Part shown: positions 47,290 through 57,783 of the stretch, one piece after another
Numbering within the stretch: position 1 is the first letter of the stretch
Layout: each line of letters begins with the position of its first letter
Assembly: GCA_963668605.1 (NCBI GenBank)
Contig: OY764903.1
Location: 248,001-312,000 of the forward strand
Origin: G963668605 sp963668605
Lineage (GTDB): Bacteria; Acidobacteriota; Terriglobia; Bryobacterales; Bryobacteraceae
DNA length: 64,000 nucleotides
Direction of reading: 5' to 3'
The notes under the pieces: model-generated
What the model was told of the DNA's origin: nothing
Database searches by the model: none
The model's input: the letters and a program-made list of their open reading frames with translations, nothing else
Made by a program: the position numbers and the translations under genes

Positions 47290-47890
47290 CGAATCTGTGG
47301 AGCTGGCGACGGAGTGCGAGCACGGCAGACTGCACGTCAGCATGGATTTCGGCATCGTAGAAATCGTGGACGAGCAAGGCGAGCCGCTGCCTCCCGGCGA
47401 GGAAGGGCGCATCGTCTGCACCGGTCTCTTCAACGAGGTGCAACCGCTGATCCGCTATGACATCGGTGACCGCGGAGCCTGGTCGACAGAGAGGTGCCCC
47501 TGCGGCCGGAACCATCTTCCGGTTCTGCGGGAAATCGCCGGGCGGCTGGAGGACGTCGTCTTTGGACCGGACGGGCGCGAAGTTGTTCGCGTCTGCAGCC
47601 TGCAAGACCTGCCTCATGTGATTTCGGCGCAACTTGTACAAGAGAGGCTGGACCTGGTGAAGGTCAGGGTCGTCGCGACCGAAGAATTCGACGAAAGAGA
47701 TGAACTCCTGATTCGGGACACCATTGCCACGAAGCGCCTGGGGAAGGTGCGCGTTGAAATCGAACGCGTGGCGGAACTGGAACGCACGGCGTGCGGCAAG
47801 GTGCGGCGCGTAATCTCGCAGTTGCCGCCGGAGGAACAGTCGGCAGTAGGTCATCGGTCTGGATTTCCTGCTAACGGGAACAACGGTTGA
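47290..47890 (+). pseudogene. phenylacetate-CoA ligase/CapK-like C-terminal remnant
   Basis: About 200 codons match the C-terminal part of PaaK/CapK adenylate-forming enzymes: SVELATECEHGRLHVSMDFG, GRIVCTGLFNEVQPLIRYDI and GDRGAW followed by CPCGRN, then REIAGRLEDVVFGPDGRE and a final GKVRRVIS. The N-terminal AMP-binding core with the P-loop-like motif is missing, and the sequence before about 47290 is unrelated, so the gene is 5'-truncated. CapK-type enzymes usually lie in polysaccharide clusters; the following acetyltransferase fits that origin. Confidence 0.65.
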
Positions 47891-48041
47891 ACGAACGTGA
47901 GGACGGCCCTGAGACGCTCCGGTCCGTACTTTAACAGCGCGCGACTTTTGACCATTCCAAGAGAATTCTTTGTGACGACTGCGATGAATTGAGGGCGAGA
48001 CCGTTTAAACGAAGCCTGCGATTCACAATGAGCGTGGGACG

Positions 48042-49253
48042 ATGACACTGCCTGGACTTGCCAGACGGACGGCGGCATACCTGCCGCGGCTCGAAGACGC
48101 GCTGAGGCGTTGCTATCCGGTAGCGCTGGCTTGCGCGAACTGGCGCATACCAATCTTCCGCCTGCAGGGAATCACGCGCGCCGGCTGCCCAGGAACGGTT
48201 CTTGTCGCGGGACAGGAGCCGTGGGTGAACTATTTGCCCTCTTGTTTTTTTTCGACCGTGACTGCCCGGGAGTTGCTGGAGGTAACGCCGATCTGGCTGG
48301 CGGGGCGAAGTATCGAGAGGCTCGGTCCTTCCGCCGACCTGACCGTCATGCGCGTCGACCGGATCTCGAGCGCACTTTTGTTTCGGGACGATTACCTGGC
48401 GGTTCCAGCCTGGGTCAAGATGGTGTTGCCAGTTCCCAAGAATCCCCTGGATCTTGCGCGCGGAAATCACAGCCTGCAGGGAGACCTGCGCCTGATCAAA
48501 CGAGGCAATCTGCAAGCGCAAGTGACTCGCGAGGATTCGAGTTTTACCTTCTTCTATGAATCGCTGTACGTGCCCTTCGTGCGCCGCCGTCATGCCGAGC
48601 TAGCGTTCGTGCGAGATGCTTACTGGCTCCGTCGCCGTTGCCAGAAAGGCGGCATATTATGGATCACTTGCGCCGGAGAGCGGATTGCCGGAATGCTATT
48701 CGAGGAGCGCCGGCGGGTCCTCTATTTGTGGGCAGAGGGTGTTCTTGATGGCGACCCGAAGCTTGTGAAGCGAGGAGCCATCTCCGCCTTGCATTTTAAT
48801 ATTATTGACTATGCCTGCCGGCAGGGCTGTCATTCTGTCGATTTTGGCGCTGTCCGCCCTTGCCTCGGCGATGGTCTTTTGCGTTACAAGCACAAATGGG
48901 GGATGACCATCACACAGAAGCGTGACAATTATTATGATTTCCTCGTGCGATGGAACGAGTGGAACAAGTCCGTGGCAGCTTTCTTCCTGGAAACACCTGT
49001 GCTTTATCGAAGCAGTAACGGTCTATCCGCGCTCACCTCCGTGGTTGCAGATAACCCGGCGACAGAGGCCGACGGCGTTCGCGCTCACCGGTTGTTTTGG
49101 ACCGATGGAGTGGAACGTCTCAGTATCGTAAGTCCGTCCGGCTGGGAACAGAACATTCGGGCGCCTGCGCACACATGGTTACTGGATTGTCCATCTCCGG
49201 GCACTACGGTCCAAATTAGAGGGCTAATTGGAAGGCTGGAGAATTTGGGGTAG
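48042..49253 (+). CDS. GNAT/FemAB-like acetyltransferase (BioF2-like)
   Basis: 403 residues. The central and C-terminal part resembles the GNAT/FemAB-type (Acetyltransf_6) domain: FYESLYVPFVRRRHAELAFV, GGILWITCAGERIAGMLF, LYLWAEGVL, and the characteristic ISALHFNIIDYACRQGCHSV with DFGAVRPCLGDGLLRYKHKW. Such proteins are common in exopolysaccharide and capsule loci, where they transfer acyl or aminoacyl groups; the substrate is unknown. It follows the CapK remnant by about 150 bases, suggesting a decayed polysaccharide locus. Confidence 0.65.
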   Translation: MTLPGLARRTAAYLPRLEDALRRCYPVALACANWRIPIFRLQGITRAGCPGTVLVAGQEPWVNYLPSCFFSTVTARELLEVTPIWLAGRSIERLGPSADLTVMRVDRISSALLFRDDYLAVPAWVKMVLPVPKNPLDLARGNHSLQGDLRLIKRGNLQAQVTREDSSFTFFYESLYVPFVRRRHAELAFVRDAYWLRRRCQKGGILWITCAGERIAGMLFEERRRVLYLWAEGVLDGDPKLVKRGAISALHFNIIDYACRQGCHSVDFGAVRPCLGDGLLRYKHKWGMTITQKRDNYYDFLVRWNEWNKSVAAFFLETPVLYRSSNGLSALTSVVADNPATEADGVRAHRLFWTDGVERLSIVSPSGWEQNIRAPAHTWLLDCPSPGTTVQIRGLIGRLENLG

Positions 49254-49302
49254 TTCTTCGCTCGACGAGCGGACTGGAATCAGCCAGCCGGAGAAATAAC
49301 CG

Positions 49303-49330
49303 TTGCATTTGCCGGTGCTCGATATATACT
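49303..49330 (+). promoter_or_regulatory. sigma70-like promoter
   Basis: TTGCAT, a 16-base spacer and TATACT lie 33 bases before the ATG of the second Oar-like gene. GGGAGAGG provides the ribosome site. Confidence 0.45.
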
Positions 49331-49362
49331 TCTGAAGCAGATCACCTCGGGAGAGGTAATTC

Positions 49363-52300
49363 ATGCACAGATGCTTCGCTGCCCTCGCCGCCCTGCTTGC
49401 TGCGGGAGCGCTCTTGGCGCAAACGGGTGCGGGCCGTATCCAAGGCATCGTCAAAGATGCGAGCGGTGCTGTTATTCCAAATGCCAGAATCGCGGCCGAA
49501 CACGTGGAGACAGGCACCACTGTGGAGACGGTCTCGAATCAGACAGGCTTCTTCATCTTCCCCTCGGCGCAAACGGGAAAATACCGGATCACGGCGGAAG
49601 CCCCGGGCCTGGAAAAATGGCAGGCCGAACTGCAATTGCAGACCGGCCAAGACGCGGCCATCGAAGCGGTGCTCGCGGTAGGCGCCACCAGCACGCAGAT
49701 CGTCGTGGCCGGCGACGTCACGCCCCTCCTCACGACCACGAGTCCCTCGCTCGCCACTGTAGTGGAGCGGCAGCGCATTGAGGAATTGCCGCTGAACGGC
49801 CGCTTTTTCCAAAACCTCATCGCCCAGACCACGCCCGGGCTCGAAGGCGGAGCCGGCACTCCGAAACCGTACGGGCTGCGCGAAGGCAGCCTGCAATTCG
49901 TGCAGGACGGTGTTCCGATCAACAACGCGAACGTTTCCCAACTCACCACGCGTCCTCCCGGATTGGACACCATCCAGGAGTATCGCGTGGAAATGAGTGT
50001 GGCTCCGGCCAGGTACACCTCGCCAGCCACCACACTGCTCTCCACGCGCAGCGGAACCAACAAGCTCCACGGCAGCCTGTTTTATACGGGCCGCAATAAC
50101 GGTTTCGGGCTGGCTCGCAGGCGGGACGATTTCTATACCCAGCCGCCGCAGTTAATCCGCAACGAGTACGGCGCGTCCGTGGGTGGCCCCGTAAGGCTGC
50201 CGCACATCTATAACGGCAAGGACCGGACATTCTTCTTCTTCGCCTGGGAAGCCTACAGCTTGCGCAACGCGGCGACCATGAACACTAGCCTCCCCACGCA
50301 GGCAATGCAGCAGGGCGATTTCAGTCAGTTGACCGACGGCCAGAGCCGGGCCATCACCCTGTACGACCCGTGGTCCACCGCGGCCGCCGGGCGGAATTAT
50401 GCGCGCGTGCCTTTCGCCGACAACGTGATCCCGCTCACCCGCCGCAGCCCCTTCGCGGCTTACTACTTCGGCGCCATGCCACAGCCCAACCAGCCGGGAG
50501 TGAACCCTTCCATCGCCTCCAACTATTTCGGGCCCGACCCCACGAGCCAGAACGACTGGACCACCTCCGTGCGCATCGACCACCGCTTCGGGAACAACGA
50601 CCAACTCTTTGGAAGGTACACCGTGGGCAATCGCATCCTCGCCAACCGCCGCCCCAACCAGCCCACGCCGAGGTCCCTCGACAGGTTGTGGAACTCGCAA
50701 GACAGTACGGAGAGGATGCAGAGCGGTTCGCTCACGTGGAACCACACCTTTGCGCCCTCGTTCTTCGTGGAGACCGTGTTCACGGGAGCGCGCATGGACT
50801 GGAAGTTCGATTTGAACGAGCCGGCCGTGGGTGTGGACCTGTCGCACCAGTTGGGCTTCCCGAATCCGTTCGGTGTCGCTGGGGCGCCGGGCCTCACTAA
50901 CATTGGCTTCGCCCTCCAGGGCACGGGTTTGATCCCGCGGGCGGAGGACACCAAGCCTATCTCCGGCGAGCAGATCTATACGCTCGTGCGCGGCAAACAC
51001 CAGTTCGAGGCCGGGTGGCGCTTCGAACACATGATGCTCGATGTGCTGCCGGACCGCCCCGGCGCGGGGGCCATCAATTTTGCCAGTCAGGCCACGGGCC
51101 TCTACGATCCCGCCACGGGAACGGCTTACAACGCCGCGCCGCGAACGGGCGATAACGCGGCGAATTTCTTCATCGGCGTGGCGGGCGCTTACAACCAGAC
51201 GCTGCCCGCGCCGCCCTATGTCATGCGTTCCAACCGCATCGCCGGCTACGTCCAGGACAACTGGAAGCTCGCCCGCAACCTCACGATCAACCTCGGGGTG
51301 CGGTACGAATACCTTCCGCCGCTGCTGGACCAGAACGGCATCAACGCAGTATTCGATTTCCAGAACCACGCCATTGCCCGCAAGGCATCCCTGGCGGACC
51401 TGATCCGCTTGGGCGACACCACGCAGGCGTTCGTCAACTCGTTCACGGCCATCGGCGTGAAGTTCGAGACCACCAAGGAAGCCGGGCTGCCGGAGAGCCT
51501 GGTGAATGTGCCGCAGCGCAACTTCAACCCCCGGGTGGGATTCGCCTACCATGGGAAGCTCGGGAAACGCTCGCTGGTGCTTCGCGGCGGCTACGGCCAG
51601 TTCCGGTTCCCTCTGGGAACGCGCCTGTTTAACGTGCAGAGAGGCAATCCGCCGCTGCAAGGGACGGTATCCAACAACATCAACGCGGCCGCGCAGTCTC
51701 CCGACGGCTTCGCCAACTATGGCCTGCGCTCCGTGCCCGCAGTGATTGCGGGCACCGACTCGGCCATCGGCGCCATCAATCCGAACGCGGCGAATGCCAT
51801 CCCGCGCGGCGTGGGCATCAACGCCTTCGCCCCCACACTGCCCACACCGATGGCGCAGGAGTGGAACCTGACGTTCGAGACCGAGATCATGCGCAACACG
51901 CTCTTGCGGGTGGCATACGTTGGGACTGCGGGCCGCCACCTGGAGCAGGATGTCCAGAGGAACGGGCAGCCCAACAACTACGTGCACTACGTGACCACTG
52001 GGGAGGCGCTCCCCACCGGCGCATTCGCGGCCGTGGCGCGGCGCAACTACGACCAGACCACTTACGGCGACATTCACGTCTACAGCGCCACGGGCTACTC
52101 GAACTTCAACGGCCTCCAAGTGGAGGTGCAGCGCCGCTTCAGCCAAGGCCTGGGCTTCCAGTGGTTCTATGTGATGAGCAATGCGCTGTGGGTGGGCAGC
52201 GGCACCCAGGTCCTGGGCACGTCTTCCCTTATTCCCGACCCGGTTACGTTTCTGCCGGGTTCGGTGCCGGCGAACTTCGATGACTATAACCGTTTCTATA

Positions 52301-53040
52301 ATTACCAGCGCGACACGGATGTTCCCAAGCACCGCGTAAACTGGAACCTGCTGTACGACCTGCCCTTCGGCCGCGGTAAAAAGCTGCTTTCTAAATCCGG
52401 GCGGCTACTGGACCGCATCGTGGGCGGCTGGCAACTGGCTTCGTACAGCAGCATCAACACGCGTTGGATCACACTGCCCGAGAACGACTGGGGCGCTACC
52501 GGCAAAGTCGAGATCTACGGCAAGAAATATCCGATCCAGGATTGCCGCAGCGGGCCCTGCTTCAACGGGTACCTGTACTACAACGGCTACATCCCGGCGA
52601 ATCAGATCAACAGCCTTAACGCGCAAGGGCAGCCCAACGGCGTCATGGGCGTGCCATCCAGCTACAAGCCTTCGCACCAGCCCATCTGGCCGACTCCGGC
52701 CAATCCGAGCACATCGGACCCGAACTACTCGCTCTATGGAACGAACATCGTCTTCGTCCCGCTGAAGAACGGTACGCAGCAGCGCATTGCCTTCGATAAC
52801 GGGCTCAACCCCCTACGCAACCAGTTCATCCTCGGCCCGTGGGCCTGGATGATGAACAGTTCGCTGTTCAAAGTTATTCCCATCACCGAACGGGTGCGTC
52901 TTCGATTGAACATGGATGCTTTCAACGTGTTCAACATGCCGGGCACTCCGCTACCCAACGCCGGTACCGGAGTTCTTCTCCTGCGAACCTCGTCCAACGG
53001 GCCGAGGCAGTTGCAGTGGACCCTCCGGCTAACCTTTTAG
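49363..53040 (+). CDS. Oar-like TonB-dependent receptor
   Basis: 1,225 residues. A signal peptide (MHRCFAALAALLAAGALLAQ) is followed by a carboxypeptidase-regulatory domain (GRIQGIVKDASGAVIPNARI to YRITAEAPGLEKW, about residues 25-90), a plug domain (RIEELPLNGRFFQNLIAQT, LQFVQDGVPINNAN) and a beta-barrel with family blocks FFFFAWEAYSLRNAA, DDYNRFYNYQRDTDVPKHRV and ending LRLTF. The long ORF on the opposite strand is an antisense shadow. It sits directly upstream of a third receptor of the same kind (395-bp gap) but the two differ enough to have different ligands. Confidence 0.88.
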   Translation: MHRCFAALAALLAAGALLAQTGAGRIQGIVKDASGAVIPNARIAAEHVETGTTVETVSNQTGFFIFPSAQTGKYRITAEAPGLEKWQAELQLQTGQDAAIEAVLAVGATSTQIVVAGDVTPLLTTTSPSLATVVERQRIEELPLNGRFFQNLIAQTTPGLEGGAGTPKPYGLREGSLQFVQDGVPINNANVSQLTTRPPGLDTIQEYRVEMSVAPARYTSPATTLLSTRSGTNKLHGSLFYTGRNNGFGLARRRDDFYTQPPQLIRNEYGASVGGPVRLPHIYNGKDRTFFFFAWEAYSLRNAATMNTSLPTQAMQQGDFSQLTDGQSRAITLYDPWSTAAAGRNYARVPFADNVIPLTRRSPFAAYYFGAMPQPNQPGVNPSIASNYFGPDPTSQNDWTTSVRIDHRFGNNDQLFGRYTVGNRILANRRPNQPTPRSLDRLWNSQDSTERMQSGSLTWNHTFAPSFFVETVFTGARMDWKFDLNEPAVGVDLSHQLGFPNPFGVAGAPGLTNIGFALQGTGLIPRAEDTKPISGEQIYTLVRGKHQFEAGWRFEHMMLDVLPDRPGAGAINFASQATGLYDPATGTAYNAAPRTGDNAANFFIGVAGAYNQTLPAPPYVMRSNRIAGYVQDNWKLARNLTINLGVRYEYLPPLLDQNGINAVFDFQNHAIARKASLADLIRLGDTTQAFVNSFTAIGVKFETTKEAGLPESLVNVPQRNFNPRVGFAYHGKLGKRSLVLRGGYGQFRFPLGTRLFNVQRGNPPLQGTVSNNINAAAQSPDGFANYGLRSVPAVIAGTDSAIGAINPNAANAIPRGVGINAFAPTLPTPMAQEWNLTFETEIMRNTLLRVAYVGTAGRHLEQDVQRNGQPNNYVHYVTTGEALPTGAFAAVARRNYDQTTYGDIHVYSATGYSNFNGLQVEVQRRFSQGLGFQWFYVMSNALWVGSGTQVLGTSSLIPDPVTFLPGSVPANFDDYNRFYNYQRDTDVPKHRVNWNLLYDLPFGRGKKLLSKSGRLLDRIVGGWQLASYSSINTRWITLPENDWGATGKVEIYGKKYPIQDCRSGPCFNGYLYYNGYIPANQINSLNAQGQPNGVMGVPSSYKPSHQPIWPTPANPSTSDPNYSLYGTNIVFVPLKNGTQQRIAFDNGLNPLRNQFILGPWAWMMNSSLFKVIPITERVRLRLNMDAFNVFNMPGTPLPNAGTGVLLLRTSSNGPRQLQWTLRLTF

Positions 53041-53052
53041 CGCGCTCGGCAC

Positions 53053-53069
53053 GCAGCTTGACAAGCTGC
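53053..53069 (+). terminator. hairpin after the second Oar-like gene
   Basis: GCAGCTT / AAGCTGC, a perfect 7-bp stem with loop GAC, 12 bases after the stop codon. There is no strong U-tract. Confidence 0.45.
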
Positions 53070-53435
53070 CCCACAAAGGAACATGTTCTCGCGGTCACAG
53101 ACCTAGGACGGAGTGTTTACGGACCACAGGTGGAGCCTGGCGGCTGGCAAACGACAATCTGGCGAAGAAAAAGGGCGGGTAGGGAAGAGTGTCCGGGAAA
53201 TCCGTTTAAAATGGGGCAGTTCCCGGTCTTCGCTTACCCGGAAGAGGCAGGGATGGCGCTTCACGGGCCGCCGGAGTCACTCGGAATGGAAAGGGAGATC
53301 ACAACTGGAGAAAACTGGTTTGAAACCATGCAATTGGTTGTACAATCGAAGGCGGTTAGGAAGCCAGAACGGAAATCCTGGCTCACAGGCCAAGGGCCTT
53401 ATTGTGATCTGAATCGCTGGTGGAGGTTAGTAGCC

Positions 53436-56400
53436 ATGAAACGTTTTTCGCTTGTCTTGTTGGCGGCGCTGGCGTGGGCATGCCTTGCACACGCCCAGGA
53501 ATTCCGCAGCGCCATCGGCGGCGCCATCACCGACGCTACGGGATCGATGATCGCCGGCGCCAGGATCACCGTTACGGAAACCAGTACGGGCAGCCGCACC
53601 GAAACGGTGTCCGACAACTCCGGCCACTACAATGTGCCCTTTCTGCTTCCGGGCGACTACGACGTCTCGGTGAAATTCGCCGGCTTCAAGGAGTTCATCC
53701 GCAAGTCCATTCACCTGGGCGCAGGCGAGCAGCCGGTGATCGATATCCGCCTGGACCTGGGCGAAGCGTCGCAATCCGTCGAGGTCACTGCCGACGTGCC
53801 GCTGATCAATAATGAGAACGCCTCCATCGGCCAGACGATCACGACGAGGGAAGTGGAGGACCTGCCGACGAATGGTGGCACGCCGATGATGCTGGCCACC
53901 TTCGCCATGGGCGTGATCAGCACCAGCCAGCCCTCGCAAGTGTTGCCGTTCGCATCCGGCGGCGGCGCCAGTTGGAGCATCAGCGGATCACCCAACCAGA
54001 CCAACGAACTTCTGGTGGACGGCGTGCCCAATGCCACCTGGGACGGCCGCCTCGCTTACAGTCCGCCGCAGGACGCGGTGCAGGAAGTGCGCGTGAAGGC
54101 GTTCGATAGCGACGCCTCCTATGGCCACACCGGCGGCGGTACAGCCAACCAGGTGCTGAAAAACGGCGGCAACGTGCTGCACGGGACGCTTTCCTGGAAG
54201 AACCAGCCGAATAACCTGGTGGCCAACAATTTCTTCAACAATAAGGCCGGCCTGGGCGTGCAGGTGACTCACTTCAATCAGTACGGCGTCACGGCGGGCG
54301 GTCCCTTCTACATTCCCAAAGTGGTGGACTCGCGCAACAAGGTGTTCTGGTTTTTCGCGTTCGAAGGCGTGAAGGCCTCGTCCCCCAACACCACGTTTCT
54401 CACCGTGCCTACTCCGGCTGAGCGCCTGGGCGATTTCTCGAAACTGCTGACCGTGAAAGCGCCCACCGTGATCTACGATCCGGCCAGCGCCGTCCTGAAC
54501 GGCACCACCATCACGCGCACCGCGTTCCCGGGCAACAAGATTCCGACCAACCGGTTGAGTCCGATCGCGCTCCAGTACCTGAACTTCTTCCCGCAGCCCA
54601 ACGTCACCAACCTGCTGCGCGACGACGACTTCAATAATTTCGGCAACAACAATACCACCAGCGACGGCTACACCAACGAACTCGGGCGTATCGACTACAA
54701 CATCAACACGAAGAACCGCACCTACTTCAACGTGCGGCACACCGATTACTACCAGAACAAGAACAACTACTTCTCCAACATCTCGACGGGGTCGAACCTG
54801 AGCCGCAGCAACTGGGGGGCAAGCGCGGACCACGTGTTCATGGTCAACGCCTCCAACGTGATCAACGTGCGCGCCAATTTCACGCGCATGTTCGAGGATC
54901 ATTCCTCGCCTAGCGCAGGCGCGGATCCCGCCACGTACGGTTTCCCCGCGCTCCTCAGTGCCAATTCGCAGTACCTGCAACTGCCGACCATGTCGTTCAA
55001 CAGCAATACCGGATTGCAGACACTGGGATTCGGATCGAACGCGAACACTCTGCCGTCGCAGTCGCTGCAATTGTTCGCGAGTTGGGTGGCGATCCGGGGC
55101 GCGCACACACTGAAATTCGGCGGCGACCTGCGCCAGTACCGTCTCAACTACCGCACGTTCGGCAACTCGGCGGGCACCTTCTCCTTTGGCAATACTTGGG
55201 TGCGCGCGAGCAGCAGCGCCTCATCCACGGTGACCATGGGGCAGGACCTCAGTTCGTTCCTGCTCGGACTGCCCACCGGGGGCCAGTTCGATATCAACAC
55301 CTCGGCATCGTTCTACTCCTACTACGGAGCTCTCTTCGCGCAGGATGACTGGCGCCTTAGCCGCACTTTCACCATCAACGCCGGGCTGCGCTTTGACCAC
55401 GATTTTCCGTATCACGAGAGGTGGGGACGCACCGTCAACGGATTCGATTACGCCGCTACCAACGCGTTGACTGCGCCCGCCGAAGCCGCTTACGCCAAAT
55501 CGCCTAACGCGCTGCTACCGGCGAGCGCGTTCAACGTACGTGGCGGTCTTACCTTCGCCAACCCTGACAACAGCGCTATCTTCCAGAACACATCGCACCT
55601 GTTTAGCCCGCGTATAGGCTTCGCCTGGACTCCGGAAAAACTGCACAGCAAGGTGGTGGTGCGCTCGGGCTTCGCGATGTTCGTGTCGCCCATCGCGATC
55701 AGCACACTGCAAATCAGCGGCGCTTATTCCACCAATCCGATACTGACGCAGCAGGGTTTCAGTCAGACGACTCCGTTCACCCCGACCAACAACAATTACC
55801 TAACGCCCTTCGCCACTCTGGGGAATCCGTACCCGAACGGGATCCAGCAGCCGGCGGGCTCGTCGGCCGGCTTGCTCACCTTCGCCGGGCAGAACATCAA
55901 CTTCATCAACCCGGAGATGAAGAGTCCGTATGCCGTACGCTGGAACCTGAGCACGCAGTACCAACTGGCGAACAACATGGTGCTGGAGGTCGCCTACATC
56001 GGCAACCACAGCGTGCATATTCCGGTTACATATACGCAATTGAATGGAATTCCGCTTCAGTTCCGCAGCACGATGGGCACTCGCGACCAGGCACTGATCA
56101 CCAAGCTCAATGCCTCGACTCCGAATCCATTCCTCGGCCTGCCGACCAGCATCGGGACGAACACCACGGTTAGCACCGCGCAGATTCTGGCGACCTATCC
56201 GCAGTTTCCGCAAGGGGCCAATCAGGGCGGCAGCGGCGTGGTGATGCAGAATCTCAACGTGGGCAGCTCCTACTACAACAGCCTCAACATACGCATGCAG
56301 AAGCGCCTGTCCGGAGGTTTTTCGCTGATTGCGAATTTCATGAAGTCGAAGGGCATTGACCAGACCACGTGGCTGAACGACAGCGATCCGCAACCGGAAC

Positions 56401-56963
56401 GACGCATCTCGCCGTTCTTCCGTCCGACACGACTCTCGGCGGCGGCCACCTATGAATTCCCGATCGGCCGCGGCAAGCGGATCAACGTGCGATCGCACCT
56501 GCTCGATCTCCTCATCGGCGGCTGGCAGACCACCGGCACATATACGTTCCAGGTGGGCGGACCGCTAATGTGGGTCAACGGCAGCACCAACAACCCTGGT
56601 GACTACGTCTACTTCGGCGGGGATCTCAATGCGGACCCGCGTGCAGTGGATGGCACCGCGTTCAACACCAAGGTCTTCGACACGACGGCGGCGAACCAGC
56701 TCCAGTATCACATCCGCACGTTCTCCACTGCGTTCGCTGACATCCGCAGCGACGGCATCAATGACTGGAGCACTTCGATCCTGAAGAAGTTCAGCCTGGG
56801 CGAGCGGAGGTTCCTGCAGCTTCGCGTGGAGTCTTTCAACTTCATCAACCACGCGACGTTCGCCGCGGCCAATACCACCGCGACCAACTCGGCGTTCGGC
56901 ACAATTACGGCGCAGGCGAATCGTCCGCGCGCGTTCCAAGTAGTGGCGCGGATCGTGTTCTGA
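53436..56963 (+). CDS. Oar-like TonB-dependent receptor
   Basis: 1,175 residues from ATG 53436, chosen for GGAGG 9 bases upstream and the signal peptide MKRFSLVLLAALAWACLAHA; the frame is open further 5' but without coding character. It has a carboxypeptidase-regulatory domain (FRSAIGGAITDATGSMIAGA to YDVSVKFAGFKEF), a plug (LLVDGVPNATWDGRLAY, VQEVRVKAFDSDASYGHTGG) and a barrel with TAGGPFYIPKVVDSRNKVFW, FIKHxx-like strands, RTYFNVRHTDYYQNKNNYFS and ending VARIVF. It differs in barrel sequence from the two other receptors in the window. It converges on the rlpA-like gene. Confidence 0.88.
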   Translation: MKRFSLVLLAALAWACLAHAQEFRSAIGGAITDATGSMIAGARITVTETSTGSRTETVSDNSGHYNVPFLLPGDYDVSVKFAGFKEFIRKSIHLGAGEQPVIDIRLDLGEASQSVEVTADVPLINNENASIGQTITTREVEDLPTNGGTPMMLATFAMGVISTSQPSQVLPFASGGGASWSISGSPNQTNELLVDGVPNATWDGRLAYSPPQDAVQEVRVKAFDSDASYGHTGGGTANQVLKNGGNVLHGTLSWKNQPNNLVANNFFNNKAGLGVQVTHFNQYGVTAGGPFYIPKVVDSRNKVFWFFAFEGVKASSPNTTFLTVPTPAERLGDFSKLLTVKAPTVIYDPASAVLNGTTITRTAFPGNKIPTNRLSPIALQYLNFFPQPNVTNLLRDDDFNNFGNNNTTSDGYTNELGRIDYNINTKNRTYFNVRHTDYYQNKNNYFSNISTGSNLSRSNWGASADHVFMVNASNVINVRANFTRMFEDHSSPSAGADPATYGFPALLSANSQYLQLPTMSFNSNTGLQTLGFGSNANTLPSQSLQLFASWVAIRGAHTLKFGGDLRQYRLNYRTFGNSAGTFSFGNTWVRASSSASSTVTMGQDLSSFLLGLPTGGQFDINTSASFYSYYGALFAQDDWRLSRTFTINAGLRFDHDFPYHERWGRTVNGFDYAATNALTAPAEAAYAKSPNALLPASAFNVRGGLTFANPDNSAIFQNTSHLFSPRIGFAWTPEKLHSKVVVRSGFAMFVSPIAISTLQISGAYSTNPILTQQGFSQTTPFTPTNNNYLTPFATLGNPYPNGIQQPAGSSAGLLTFAGQNINFINPEMKSPYAVRWNLSTQYQLANNMVLEVAYIGNHSVHIPVTYTQLNGIPLQFRSTMGTRDQALITKLNASTPNPFLGLPTSIGTNTTVSTAQILATYPQFPQGANQGGSGVVMQNLNVGSSYYNSLNIRMQKRLSGGFSLIANFMKSKGIDQTTWLNDSDPQPERRISPFFRPTRLSAAATYEFPIGRGKRINVRSHLLDLLIGGWQTTGTYTFQVGGPLMWVNGSTNNPGDYVYFGGDLNADPRAVDGTAFNTKVFDTTAANQLQYHIRTFSTAFADIRSDGINDWSTSILKKFSLGERRFLQLRVESFNFINHATFAAANTTATNSAFGTITAQANRPRAFQVVARIVF

Positions 56964-56977
56964 CTTTCAGTTCTGTT

Positions 56978-56998
56978 CCGCCGTGTCCACAGCGGCGG
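56978..56998. terminator. hairpin between converging genes
   Basis: CCGCCG / CGGCGG stem around a 9-base loop, between the stop of the third Oar-like gene and the end of the rlpA-like gene. It could terminate from either side. Confidence 0.4.
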
Positions 56999-57062
56999 CA
57001 CGCGCCATTCGCCGCGCCGCGAAGAGCGGTACTGAGCGAGCCGCCCGGGAACGGGCATTTCA

Positions 57063-57602
57063 CTACTGTCGTGCGGAAGGTGTCTCCGCCGGAAGCGGTT
57101 CCAAGCGCACCTGTGCCGTGCCAGCCTTTATCATGTCGAGTTCCCTCGCGGCCCTGTAGCTGACGTTCAAAATTCGTCCGGACACATACGGACCCCGGTC
57201 CACAATCCTGACCACAACGAACTTGCCGTTCGCGAGATTTGTGACCTTTACCTGTGAATCGAATGGGTAACTCTGGTGCGCACCCAAGAGTTCGTCGTTG
57301 TTGAACTTTTCGCCGCTCGCAGTGAGGCTGCCATCCATGCTCGCGGAGTAGAATGATGCTGTTCCCGTCTCGCCGGAGATATCCCCTGGTGGGAGCCTCC
57401 GCTCGGTTCTTTGCGTCGCGTTCGAATTTGAGCGTTGGGTCTTGGCAGGTGGGCGAACCCGCACCGCATCAGGCGTCCGCGGCGATGCGGCCACGGTAGA
57501 CTTTCGTTTTTTTTCAGGAAACGGCGACGGTCTATCAGAGGCCTGCCATCCCAACAGCGGTAGCGTCAGCAGGATAGCGGAGCACGTCTGCCGGTACTTC
57601 AT
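57063..57602 (-). CDS. rlpA: RlpA-like lytic transglycosylase (DPBB domain)
   Basis: 179 residues from ATG 57602 (MKYRQTCSAILLTLPLLGWQ is the signal). A low-complexity basic linker (to about residue 75) precedes the double-psi beta-barrel: GETGTASFYSASMDGSLTAS, GEKFNNDELLGAHQSYPFDS, QVKVTNLANGKFVVVRIVDR, GPYVSGRILNVSYRAARELD. These are the RlpA landmarks, including the YGxxxxGxxTASGE-type start in variant form and the DRGPY box. RlpA-like proteins cleave naked glycan strands in the periplasm. No SPOR domain is present. Confidence 0.82.
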   Translation of the reverse strand: MKYRQTCSAILLTLPLLGWQASDRPSPFPEKKRKSTVAASPRTPDAVRVRPPAKTQRSNSNATQRTERRLPPGDISGETGTASFYSASMDGSLTASGEKFNNDELLGAHQSYPFDSQVKVTNLANGKFVVVRIVDRGPYVSGRILNVSYRAARELDMIKAGTAQVRLEPLPAETPSARQ

Positions 57603-57783
57603 AAACACACTCGGCAAAGCCAATCGCCTGCCAGATAACACTGGTTCCCGCAGGCGGTCGAGTAACCTTTAGATCGGACTCGCGCGGCGAAGCTCTTAGA
57701 CGTTATAAGAACTTCGCCGCATCGATTCTGCGTGCTGACAGAGTTCCAGCGCCACACAACCCGCAATCGCCCAATTCGAGACG

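Noticed and set aside
50152..52332. A 726-codon open frame on the minus strand opposite the second Oar-like gene.
   Set aside because: It is antisense to a clear TonB-dependent receptor, has an Arg/His/Val-rich composition typical of a high-GC shadow frame, and shows no domain.
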